Source: Stenotrophomonas maltophilia | Lineage (GTDB): Bacteria > Pseudomonadota > Gammaproteobacteria > Xanthomonadales > Xanthomonadaceae | NCBI RefSeq assembly: GCF_025642255.1 | Contig: NZ_CP106759.1 | Span: 2,507,501-2,571,500, forward strand | Length of the DNA: 64,000 nt | Direction of reading: 5' to 3' | Shown: piece after piece, positions 30,777 to 38,349 of the stretch | Numbering within the stretch: the first letter of the stretch is position 1 | Layout of the letters: every line of letters starts with the position of its first letter | Made by a program: the position numbers and the translations under genes | Notes under the pieces: generated by a model | The model's input: the letters and a program-made list of their open reading frames with translations, nothing else | Told to the model about the DNA's origin: nothing | Database searches by the model: none

Positions 30777-31112
30777 GTGCAGAGCAAACTACTCGTATTC
30801 GTGGCTGTCGTTGCGATGGCATCCTGCAGCAGCCATGGCGACCCCTATCTGGCGCAGGGCGCTCGTGAAACCACGGCTGCACGCCAATGCATGGACCAGT
30901 GTCAGGACCACTATGCCAGCTGTCATTCCGCCGGAAGCAGTAGCGGGTGCCTGGGCTCGGCATCCCAATGGGGTGGCAACTGTGACGAAATCCAGGACAG
31001 GGATCTTCGTCGATCATGCCAGGCGAGCGTGGATTTCTGCCGGAATCGCCTTCCGGACATCAAGTGCGGGGAAATACGCGACCGCTGCTTGAGCGCCTGC
31101 GGTGGGGGCTAG
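30777..31112 (+). CDS. Small Cys-rich putative lipoprotein
   Basis: 111 residues from a GTG at 30777; AAGGGG nine bases upstream decides this start over a TTG at 30759. The signal ends in VVAMASC, a lipobox. The mature part contains CMDQCQDHYASCHSAG, SGCLGSAS, NCDEIQDRDLRRSCQASVDFC, IKCGEIRDRC and a final CGGG: about ten Cys, so a disulfide-rich periplasmic fold. It sits between retropepsin A and the second duplicated promoter. I do not recognise a family. Confidence 0.65.
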   Translation: MQSKLLVFVAVVAMASCSSHGDPYLAQGARETTAARQCMDQCQDHYASCHSAGSSSGCLGSASQWGGNCDEIQDRDLRRSCQASVDFCRNRLPDIKCGEIRDRCLSACGGG

Positions 31113-31153
31113 CGTGTCATGGCAAGCGGCCGCCCAACGAAGCAAGCGCAAGG

Positions 31154-31492
31154 CGCGTTCATTTTTGTCGTATATCACCCTTCCGTCCGAATCAGATTTT
31201 TCTGACAGAGCACCGTCCACTTCGTGTGATAAATGTCCGAGGGCCGCATGAAGGCGGCGATCGACGCATCCGTAATCTGCATCGGACAAACAAGGAGTTG
31301 TGAGATGTCTGCAAGTGGAATTCGTGATCTCTCCCCCGAAGAACGTGCACTGGTCTCCGGTGGCGCACAGGTGGACACCACCGATCTGCCGCCGGTCGAT
31401 GTGACCCCGCCGGACGACTGGGGTCCCAACCCGGATCCGCCGGACTGGACCGATCCGTGGGATCCGGGCGATGGCGGCGGTGGCGGTGGTGG
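31154..31492 (+). repeat. Segmental duplication, copy 2: promoter, leader and hinge of precursor B
   Basis: Second copy of the 28527-28865 segment. The AGGAG site, start codon, leader and Pro/Asp/Trp block are kept almost base for base; divergence begins within the glycine run. Confidence 0.9.
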
Positions 31493-31859
31493 TGGCGGCG
31501 GTGGTGGTGGCGACGGCGGTGGCGAGACCACCTTCAGTTCCAACGCCAGCATTGATGGCAACGGTGTAGCCAGCGCGACCCAGACATGGGTCTTGCAGGA
31601 CTACAACCTGACCTTCAATCTGACCGAGAACCTGAATCTGACCAATGGCAACTGGGGCCTGGCCGGTAACGGCAGCTTCCAGTATGCAGGCCAGACCTAC
31701 ACCCTGGGCCTGACCACCGATCACTTCAATGTGAGCAACTACAACGCCAGCTTCAACCAGGACTTCGGTAACGGTGTGTCGTTCAACATCGGCCTGACGT
31801 TCGATCCGAACACCAACTCGTTCACCGGCCAGTTCAACCTGGTCATCAGCGGGTTCTGA
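31305..31859 (+). CDS. Double-glycine leader precursor B, secreted modular protein
   Basis: 184 residues. Leader and Pro/Asp/Trp block are nearly identical to precursor A (MSASGIRDLSPEERALVSGG, GG at 19-20). The hinge has 13 consecutive Gly. The C-terminal about 110 residues are new: Asn-rich, strongly strand-like (WVLQDYNLTFNLTENLNLTN, YTLGLTTDHFNVSNYNASFN), no Cys, ending FNLVISGF. The alternating pattern and terminal Phe resemble membrane-inserting beta hairpins (weak inference). Probably exported and trimmed after SGG by the C39 domain. Confidence 0.78.
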   Translation: MSASGIRDLSPEERALVSGGAQVDTTDLPPVDVTPPDDWGPNPDPPDWTDPWDPGDGGGGGGGGGGGGGDGGGETTFSSNASIDGNGVASATQTWVLQDYNLTFNLTENLNLTNGNWGLAGNGSFQYAGQTYTLGLTTDHFNVSNYNASFNQDFGNGVSFNIGLTFDPNTNSFTGQFNLVISGF

Positions 31860-31873
31860 CGCTGCACCGGAAC

Positions 31874-31903
31874 ATCGGCCGCCCGGGAGACCGGGCGGCC
31901 GAT
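31874..31903 (+). promoter_or_regulatory. Intercistronic stem-loop between precursor B and its retropepsin gene
   Basis: ATCGGCCGCCCGG, loop GAGA (tetraloop of the stable GNRA type), CCGGGCGGCCGAT: a 13-bp perfect stem. No U-run follows, so partial termination or message stabilisation is more likely than full termination. Confidence 0.7.
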
Positions 31904-31927
31904 ACGTGTCACAGAGGAGCTGAGGCA

Positions 31928-33217
31928 ATGAAATTCCTGATGTCCGCAGTGATCGCACTGGGCGTGGCCGCCCCCGCCGGGGCCCGCGATGTGGTCGCTG
32001 AAGACAGCCATGGCATCACCGTAGCGGTGATGCAGGGCAACAGCGCGGCCCTGGAGCGGATCGGCAAATCCAATACCACGGCACGGCTGGCCGCACGTGC
32101 CGGCTACCACCGCACGCGTGGCGAAATCGCCCAGTCCAATCGCTGGGCCGACACCTGTATCGCCGACGCTGCCGTGGTGGCCGAAAAGAGCCAGGGGGTC
32201 ATGTACCTGTGCCGGAGCCTGCGTGCCGGCAACCGTCTGCTGGAAGGCGACATCGCCGGCTGGGCCGCCGACATGCAGAAAGTCCGCGCGCTCTATCAAC
32301 AGCATGTCGCGCCGTCGCTGCGTGCAGGCGAGGAAGTAAGCGGCATCACCGCCCCCGCGTTCGAGTCCTTCAGCCAATGGCCGCGATCGGCCACGCTGGC
32401 CGCACCGCCGCCTGCCGGAACCCGCCTGCCGCTGTCGGCCAAGGCCGGTGTTCCTGTCATCCGCGGCAAGATCCGGGGCGGCCAGGATGGAAAGCAGCGC
32501 GACATCGACTCCGATTTCATCATCGACACCGGCGCCACCCGTTCGCATATCAGCCGCAAGGCCGCACAGGCGATGGGCCTGGCGGTGACCGACGACTTCG
32601 CCACCGACAATTCGCGGCCCGGGCAGACCGTGGCGATCGGCCTGGCCGCTCCGGTCGATGTGCAGCTGGGCGATCTGCACTTCAGCAACGTCGCCTTCAC
32701 GGTCACCGACCAGATCGAGTTCAACATCATCGGCCTGGACCTGCTGTACCGGCTGGGTCCGCTGGTGCTGCGGCCCACCGAGCTGGAGCTGCTGAAGGCA
32801 CTGCCGGCCGATACCTGCCGGCAACCCCTGGCAACCACCTCTGCACTGTGGGGCGGCCAGTACTCGCTGCGCCTGCCGATGCGCATCGGCAAGCGCGACG
32901 AGCTCGTCCTGCTCGACACCGGCACCGATGTCGCACTGGAAGCCTCCGGCGTGAACCTGTCCACCTACCCACAGGCCAGCCTGGTGCAGCGACGCCGCTG
33001 GACGATGCACGGCCTGCAACCGGTCCGCTATGCCGAAGCCACCGCACCGGTCACGTTCAATGGCCGCACGGTCACCCTGCAGACCCAGGTCTCCGACCAA
33101 CCGGCCAACGTGTTCCCGATCTCCTGGCGGGTGGGTTTCGGCCTGCGCGACGATTACGACTACTACGTGGACGTGGCCGGTGGCCATGGCTGCCTTGCGC
33201 CCCGAACCGCGCGATGA
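31928..33217 (+). CDS. Secreted retropepsin-like aspartic protease B
   Basis: 429 residues, signal peptide MKFLMSAVIALGVAAPAGAR. Same design as protease A but only distantly similar: helical N-terminal region with two Cys, first motif FIIDTGATRSH (Asp200) with NIIGLDLLYR downstream, second motif LVLLDTGTDVAL (Asp329). DTGAT is the strict retropepsin form. GAGGAG gives a good ribosome binding site. It follows precursor B and leads 49 bases later into the HlyD gene, probably one operon. Confidence 0.82.
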   Translation: MKFLMSAVIALGVAAPAGARDVVAEDSHGITVAVMQGNSAALERIGKSNTTARLAARAGYHRTRGEIAQSNRWADTCIADAAVVAEKSQGVMYLCRSLRAGNRLLEGDIAGWAADMQKVRALYQQHVAPSLRAGEEVSGITAPAFESFSQWPRSATLAAPPPAGTRLPLSAKAGVPVIRGKIRGGQDGKQRDIDSDFIIDTGATRSHISRKAAQAMGLAVTDDFATDNSRPGQTVAIGLAAPVDVQLGDLHFSNVAFTVTDQIEFNIIGLDLLYRLGPLVLRPTELELLKALPADTCRQPLATTSALWGGQYSLRLPMRIGKRDELVLLDTGTDVALEASGVNLSTYPQASLVQRRRWTMHGLQPVRYAEATAPVTFNGRTVTLQTQVSDQPANVFPISWRVGFGLRDDYDYYVDVAGGHGCLAPRTAR

Positions 33218-33265
33218 TGTCCCTACCCATCCCACTCTCCGCAACGACGCGGCACCGCAGGCCAC

Positions 33266-34543
33266 ATGGAACCAGCCAGAAAGGATGAGACGGCGGATGT
33301 GATTCCGCTGTTCCGCAACGAAGCGATCGAGGCTGCCACGCAGCGCTTCGGCTCCCCGGTGCAGGCACCGGGTGTCGGCATGTGGCTGGCCACCGGCTTC
33401 GTGGTTGCGCTGCTGGGCCTGGCGGTACTGTTCCTGGTGACCACCTCGTTCCCGCGCAAGGAAACCGTATCCGGTGCGCTGGTCCCCTCGCGCGGCCTGT
33501 TGCCGATCATCAGCCAGCGCTCGGGCATCGTCAGCAACGTGCATGTGGAGGAAGGCGCGAAGGTCCGCCAGGGCGACCCCATCGTCAGCGTCTCGGTGGA
33601 TTCGGTGATCGACACCGGCGAAAGCACCGGGGCCACCCTGTCCGGCATGGCCGAGCGCCTCACCCAGGCGTCGGTCGATCGCGAACGCGCCACCGAAGCA
33701 TCCCTGGAAAGCCAGGAGGCCGGCATCCGCGAGCGCATGCTGGGCACCACCCGCCAGCTTTCGGTACTGCGTGACAACGTCACGCTGTACCAGCAACAGC
33801 AGGCCATCGCCGAGAAGACCGTGCACGACCTGGGCCGCCTGCGCGCGGACAAGCTGGTATCCGAACTGCAGTACCGCGACGCGGAGGTGCGGGTACTGAA
33901 CGTGCGCCAATCGGTGGCCGAAGTGCAGACGCGCATTGCCCAGCTGGAACAGGAGCACGAGCAGATGCGGCACGAGCTGGGCCGCCTCAAGGCCGAGCGT
34001 GACGCCAACCGCGCCACCGCGCTGTCCGAACTGCTGGGCGCACGCGAGAAGGCGATCAACTACAAGCTGGGCACGCAGTTCAATCTGGTGGCGCAGTCCG
34101 CCGGGCAGGTCACCTGGCTGCAGGCCAAGCCGGGCGCCACGGTCACCGCCGGGCGCACGCTCGGGGTGATGATGCCGGAAGGCTCGCAGCTGTTCGCCGA
34201 GCTGTGGGTGCCCTCCTCGGCCATCGCCTTCGTCAATGTCGGCACCGACGTGCGGCTGATGTACGACGCCTTCCCCTACCAGAAGTTCGGCGTCGGCCGC
34301 GCCCGGATCGTCAAGATCGCGCGCTCACCGACATCACCGGAGGAACTGCCCGCCGACCTGCAGGCCGTGGAAAGCCAGTACCGCCTGCTGGCCGCGCTGG
34401 ACGACCAGCAGATGCAGGCCTATGGCAAGGCACTGGCACTGACCCCGGGCATGCGCCTCAAAGCCGATCTGGTTCTGGAGAAACGTTCGCTGCTGGACTG
34501 GCTGCTGGAACCGCTGCTGGCGGCCAAACGACGGCAGGAATGA
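33266..34543 (+). CDS. HlyD-type membrane fusion protein for peptide export
   Basis: 425 residues. One membrane helix (about residues 33-55, ATGFVVALLGLAVLFLVTTS), then a half lipoyl domain (GLLPIISQRSGIVSNVHVEE), a long coiled coil (about 130-250) and the second barrel half ending DLVLEKRSLLDWLLEPLLAA. This is the CvaA/RaxA-like adaptor that joins a C39 ABC transporter to an outer-membrane channel. The last about 90 bases are present again at 35317-35418. No TolC homologue is in the window. Confidence 0.9.
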   Translation: MEPARKDETADVIPLFRNEAIEAATQRFGSPVQAPGVGMWLATGFVVALLGLAVLFLVTTSFPRKETVSGALVPSRGLLPIISQRSGIVSNVHVEEGAKVRQGDPIVSVSVDSVIDTGESTGATLSGMAERLTQASVDRERATEASLESQEAGIRERMLGTTRQLSVLRDNVTLYQQQQAIAEKTVHDLGRLRADKLVSELQYRDAEVRVLNVRQSVAEVQTRIAQLEQEHEQMRHELGRLKAERDANRATALSELLGAREKAINYKLGTQFNLVAQSAGQVTWLQAKPGATVTAGRTLGVMMPEGSQLFAELWVPSSAIAFVNVGTDVRLMYDAFPYQKFGVGRARIVKIARSPTSPEELPADLQAVESQYRLLAALDDQQMQAYGKALALTPGMRLKADLVLEKRSLLDWLLEPLLAAKRRQE

Positions 34544-34555
34544 GATTGACGGTCG
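34454..34555 (+). repeat. 102-bp direct repeat, copy 1 (3' end of the HlyD gene)
   Basis: From CGCCTCAAAGCC through the HlyD stop to GACGGTCG. Copy 2 at 35317-35418 has the same length and about 90% identity. The pair flanks the 34651-35208 gene, as expected from a tandem duplication or an insertion that duplicated its flank. Confidence 0.88.
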
Positions 34556-34650
34556 CCGTCGCGGAACTGCAATGCCCACGCTTCGCGCAGGCCTGGCGAT
34601 GAGGTGGCTTCCATGTGGCGACTTGGCGGCCATCTCCAGGAACAGGAACG

Positions 34651-35208
34651 ATGAACCTCAATCTCTCCCGGAAACATCTCCTGCTGCCGCTGTTGGCGTT
34701 GACCCTGTCACTCGCATTCCAGGCATCTGCTGAAGACGGCGCCCGAGGAAGGGACAGCAACGAGAATTCACTTGAAGACGTGATTCAGAAGCTTGCCGAT
34801 GCCCCTTGGCCGCTGGGCTTCGATTTCTTCCAGAGCATGGGCGCACGTGAATTCATGCAGCAGGGCAACAGCAATACCGACCCCGTCGTTTTCAGGTCAA
34901 GCCCGATCGAGGCCCGCGATGGTTACCGGATCGCCTATACCGAGTTCCGGATCCATCCGCGCCTGGTGCAGGGAATCAGTTTCTTCTATGCCAAGCTGGA
35001 ACAGGGTCATTGCTATCCCGCTGCGTCCTTGAAGGAAAAATACGCGCTTGAGCAGTTCATGTATCCGCCGAACCCGCACAATGCAGCCGCTGAACGAGTG
35101 AGCAGGGAATCTGCTTACGAGCTTCGTTCCAACGGGACTGTCCTGCACTTCACTACCGATGGATCCCGCGACGAGTGCCTGCTCAGCTTCTATCGCGCCG
35201 CACGCTAG
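34651..35208 (+). CDS. Exported hypothetical protein between the two 102-bp repeats
   Basis: 185 residues. Signal peptide MNLNLSRKHLLLPLLALTLS with cleavage after ASA. The mature part has two Cys (QGHCYPAASLKEKY and DECLLSFYRA) and aromatic-rich stretches (PWPLGFDFFQSMGAREF, RLVQGISFFYAKLEQG). Base composition is less GC-rich than the adjacent transporter genes. No family recognised. Its place between transporter genes and flanking repeats suggests a cassette gene, perhaps another cargo partner. Confidence 0.65.
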   Translation: MNLNLSRKHLLLPLLALTLSLAFQASAEDGARGRDSNENSLEDVIQKLADAPWPLGFDFFQSMGAREFMQQGNSNTDPVVFRSSPIEARDGYRIAYTEFRIHPRLVQGISFFYAKLEQGHCYPAASLKEKYALEQFMYPPNPHNAAAERVSRESAYELRSNGTVLHFTTDGSRDECLLSFYRAAR

Positions 35209-35316
35209 GGATATGCGCCCCACCGTGCAGTGAAGGATGGCGTTTGTCGGGCGCTGGGCGCCCGGCAATTCTGGTTGGGTGCCCGCGTCGGCGTGGTTTC
35301 ATTCCTGGCTGTAGCA

Positions 35317-35418
35317 CGCCTCAAAGCCTGTCTGGTTCTGGAGAAGCGTTCGCTGCTGGACTGGCTGCTGGAGCCACTGCTGGCGGCGAAACGACGGCAG
35401 GAATGAGGTTGACGGTCG
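35317..35418 (+). repeat. 102-bp direct repeat, copy 2 (HlyD 3'-end remnant)
   Basis: Repeats the last codons of the HlyD gene, including GACGGCAGGAATGA at its stop. The opposite strand of this copy encodes the last about 30 codons and the stop of the C39 ABC transporter, whose proline-rich tail (VSPPAVAPAASPAANASPEP) is therefore antisense HlyD sequence. Confidence 0.88.
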
Positions 35419-37525
35419 GCGCTGCTGTGGGCGCCGCTGCGGTGGGCTTGCGGGTATCGCCCACCACCCTGCCCTGATCGATGCGCACCAGACGGTCGGC
35501 CAGGCGCATGGTGTCGGGGCGGTGGGTGATCAGGATGCGGGTGATATCCAGCTGCGCCAGCGCCTGGTAGATGCGGCTCTCGCGCGCCACGTCCAGGTTC
35601 GCGGTGGCCTCATCCAGCACCAGGATGCTGGGCTTGCGGTACAGCGCGCGGGCCAGCAGCAGGCGCTGCTTCTGGCCACCGGAGAGGGTCGAGCCCATGT
35701 CGCCCACCAGCGTTTCCAGCTGCATCGGCATGCGCTGCACATCCTCCTTCACTGCCGCCATTTCCAGGCACTGCCAGACCAGCGCGATGTCCGGGCGCTC
35801 GGCGAAGAAAGTCACGTTCTCCACGATCGAACCGGTCAACAGCTCATCATCCTGCATCACCACGCCCATCCGCTGACGGACCACGCGCGGCCCCCAGCTG
35901 GCGATGTTCAGCCCGTCATAGAGCAGCTCGCCGGCGCTGGGCGGGTACAGCCCGGTCAGCACCTTCACCAGCGTGCTCTTGCCACAGCCGGACGGGCCGG
36001 TGATGGCCACGAACTCGCCCGGCGCAATGGCCAGGTTGATGTCCTTCAGCGCCGGCGCTTCCTGTGCCGAGTACTGGAAGTACACCGAACGCAGCTGGAT
36101 GTGCCCCTCCATGCTGTCCGACGCCGAAGGATCCTTGCTGAAGCCCTCTTCGCTGGGACTGAGGGCAATATCGGCAATGCGGTCCGAATGCAGCTCGGTC
36201 AGGCGCCAGGCGATGCACTGGTCCACCAGCGTGGTCAGCCGGTTGCTCAGCTGCTGCCGGTAGGCCACGAAGGCATACAGCGCGCCTACTGTCAGCGTGT
36301 TGGCCAGTACCGCCTGGGCGCCGATGTAGACGATGGCCACCAGGCTGAGGCCATCAAGCAGGGTGCGCCCCGCGCCGATGCCAATCTGCAGGTTGGCGCT
36401 GTTCAACGAAGCACGCACCAGATCGGCGTACTTGTTGGCCCAGATCGATTCGCGCGAGAACTCGCCGCCCATGGTCTTGATCGACTGCATCGCGCGCAGC
36501 GTTTCGATGCGCGTCCCGCGCTCGGCGATGTTCGCCTGCAGACTGGCCATGCCCATCTTCATCGACATCGGGATGGCGGCCACCCGCATCAGTACGTACA
36601 GCCCCAGCGCAGTCAGTGCGACCAGACTCATCAGCGGCGAGTAGACGAACATCAGCACGATGATGCCCAGCGCCAGCACACCGTCCAGCAGTGCGCCGAT
36701 GAGCCCGTTGGCGATCAGCTGGCGGATCGGGTCGATCGACTCCATCCGCGACAGCGCATCGGCCAGACGGCGTCGATGGAACCAGGTCAGCGGCAGGCTG
36801 ACCAGATGATGGAACAGGCGCCGGCTCATGTCCCAGCCCATCAACGCCGACGCCCGCTGCAGCGTGACCCCGCGCAGCGCCTCGGCCAGGCTGTTGAACA
36901 CGGCCACCGCACCGAACCCCAGCGCGAGCGCCATCAGGAAGCCGCGGTCGCCGCGCAGCACACCCTCGTCCACCGCCAGCTGCATGAAGAACGGTGACAA
37001 CAGCACGAAGCCCTGCAGCAGCAGCGTATAGACCAGCGTATGGAACAGCGCGGTGCCGACGCCGCCCTTGAAGCGGATCATCGACCAGATGTTGAGCGGC
37101 GAACGCTGCTTGCGCGGCCGGAAGCTGGGCGAGGAACTGACCTCCACCGCGATGCCGGTGAAGGCCTGGGACAGCTCCGCTTCGCTGAAGGACAGCGATC
37201 CATGGGCCGGGTCGATGATGTGGTAGCGGCCGCGTGAGACCTTCTCCAGCACCACGAAATGATTGAGCTTCCAGTGCAGGATGGCCGGCGTGCCCAGATG
37301 CTGCAGATCGCTGGGCTCGCAGCGCACCGGCCGGCACTGCATGTCCAGCGCGCTGGCCAGCGCGATCAGCTGGTTCAGGTCCACACCGCGCTGGGAGTTG
37401 TGGTACTTGCGCCGCAGCTCGCTCATTTCCAGATCCGCGCCCAGCATGGACGAGCAGATCGCCAGGCATGCCAGCCCGCATTCGCTCACTTCAGACTGCA
37501 CCCGCCAATAGCGCTTGTTGAACAT
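35321..37525 (-). CDS. ABC transporter with N-terminal C39 peptidase domain (peptide/bacteriocin exporter)
   Basis: 734 residues from the ATG at 37525. The C39 domain is intact: Gln10 and Cys16 (QSEVSECGLAC), His89 (WKLNHFVVL) and Asp105 (IIDPAHG). Six membrane helices follow, then a nucleotide-binding domain with GPSGCGKST, LSGGQKQRLLLARAL and ILVLDEATANLD. Such proteins cut leaders after GG and export the cargo. The start overlaps the fic stop in TGATG. The about 45-residue Ala/Pro tail is encoded opposite the HlyD remnant and is probably not functional. Natural substrates are likely the three GG proteins at 27.7-31.9 kb. Confidence 0.93.
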   Translation of the reverse strand: MFNKRYWRVQSEVSECGLACLAICSSMLGADLEMSELRRKYHNSQRGVDLNQLIALASALDMQCRPVRCEPSDLQHLGTPAILHWKLNHFVVLEKVSRGRYHIIDPAHGSLSFSEAELSQAFTGIAVEVSSSPSFRPRKQRSPLNIWSMIRFKGGVGTALFHTLVYTLLLQGFVLLSPFFMQLAVDEGVLRGDRGFLMALALGFGAVAVFNSLAEALRGVTLQRASALMGWDMSRRLFHHLVSLPLTWFHRRRLADALSRMESIDPIRQLIANGLIGALLDGVLALGIIVLMFVYSPLMSLVALTALGLYVLMRVAAIPMSMKMGMASLQANIAERGTRIETLRAMQSIKTMGGEFSRESIWANKYADLVRASLNSANLQIGIGAGRTLLDGLSLVAIVYIGAQAVLANTLTVGALYAFVAYRQQLSNRLTTLVDQCIAWRLTELHSDRIADIALSPSEEGFSKDPSASDSMEGHIQLRSVYFQYSAQEAPALKDINLAIAPGEFVAITGPSGCGKSTLVKVLTGLYPPSAGELLYDGLNIASWGPRVVRQRMGVVMQDDELLTGSIVENVTFFAERPDIALVWQCLEMAAVKEDVQRMPMQLETLVGDMGSTLSGGQKQRLLLARALYRKPSILVLDEATANLDVARESRIYQALAQLDITRILITHRPDTMRLADRLVRIDQGRVVGDTRKPTAAAPTAAPTVNLIPAVVSPPAVAPAASPAANASPEPDRL

Positions 37526-38349
37526 CAGACATCCTCGTTCCGGTCGGGCATGGCCGGCTGCTGTCCCAGCCATGCATACAACTCGATTGCCGTGCAGTGC
37601 CAGGCGTACAGCCCTTCCCAGCGACCGTACAGTTCCGCCTCGCGCAGGCGCACTTCGTAGCCGCCACGGGACAGCACCGTCAGCACCTTCAGCGGGATGA
37701 AGCAGGCCTGCGGAAGCCCGGCGCGGTGCAGGCAGAAATTGAACAGCGCGCGCCCCAGCCGGCCATTGCCGTCGGCAAAGGCATGCGCATTGTTGGCCAG
37801 CGCCAGCAGCTGCACCGCAGACCGCAGGCCCTCAGCCGGATCGGGCGCGGCCCGTTGCCGCAGCAGCTCGTCCCAACGCGCGGCCCCCTGCAAGGCCGGC
37901 ACCATCGGCAGCTGCGCGCGCCCATCACGGGCGCGGATCCATACCGGCCCGCTGCGCAGCGCGCCGTCACCGCCGGTGCTGAGCGAGACGAAGCGCTGTA
38001 CATCGGCCATCGACAGCGGCCCCTGCACGGTGCGGTGCCACTGCCGATAGACGTCGGCCTCGGCCGCCTCCGCCGCAGCCAGCGCGGCCAGATCGAACGC
38101 CGGCATCTGCATGTGCGCCGACAGCGGATGGCGCAGCTGCTGCACCGCCGCCCGCAGCCGCGGATGCCCGCGATGGGACCACAGCGTTTCGCAGGGCTGC
38201 GCGCAGGGCAGCAGCGCGGGCAGCCTGAGGTTGCACGCCTGCAGCCGCTCTGCCAGCGCCGGGGACGGCGGCGGCGGCGGCAGCGGCATCAGCCCCCGTT
38301 CGGTGGCGACGGGGGCATCCGTGGGCGCGGTGGCGAGGCGTGCGGTCAT
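37525..38349 (-). CDS. Fic/DOC family protein
   Basis: 274 residues from the ATG at 38349. The complete Fic motif HAFADGNGRLGR spans 189-200 with catalytic His189, so AMP transfer (or another NMP/phosphocholine) to a hydroxyl is likely. A flap-like hairpin GPVWIRARDGRAQLP lies about 45 residues earlier. I see no (S/T)xxxE(G/N) inhibitory helix. The N-terminus is Pro-rich (MPLPPPPPSP). It overlaps both neighbours by TGATG: nucleotidyltransferase-like gene upstream, C39 transporter downstream. A role in controlling or modifying the export system is inferred from this coupling. Confidence 0.87.
   Translation of the reverse strand: MTARLATAPTDAPVATERGLMPLPPPPPSPALAERLQACNLRLPALLPCAQPCETLWSHRGHPRLRAAVQQLRHPLSAHMQMPAFDLAALAAAEAAEADVYRQWHRTVQGPLSMADVQRFVSLSTGGDGALRSGPVWIRARDGRAQLPMVPALQGAARWDELLRQRAAPDPAEGLRSAVQLLALANNAHAFADGNGRLGRALFNFCLHRAGLPQACFIPLKVLTVLSRGGYEVRLREAELYGRWEGLYAWHCTAIELYAWLGQQPAMPDRNEDV

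Noticed and set aside
31739..33973. 744-codon minus-strand frame over retropepsin B and HlyD genes
   Set aside because: Antisense of well-supported plus-strand genes with signal peptide and DTG motifs.
35321..35460. Pro/Ala-rich tail of the C39 transporter as a functional domain
   Set aside because: It is encoded opposite the duplicated HlyD 3' end and has no family similarity.
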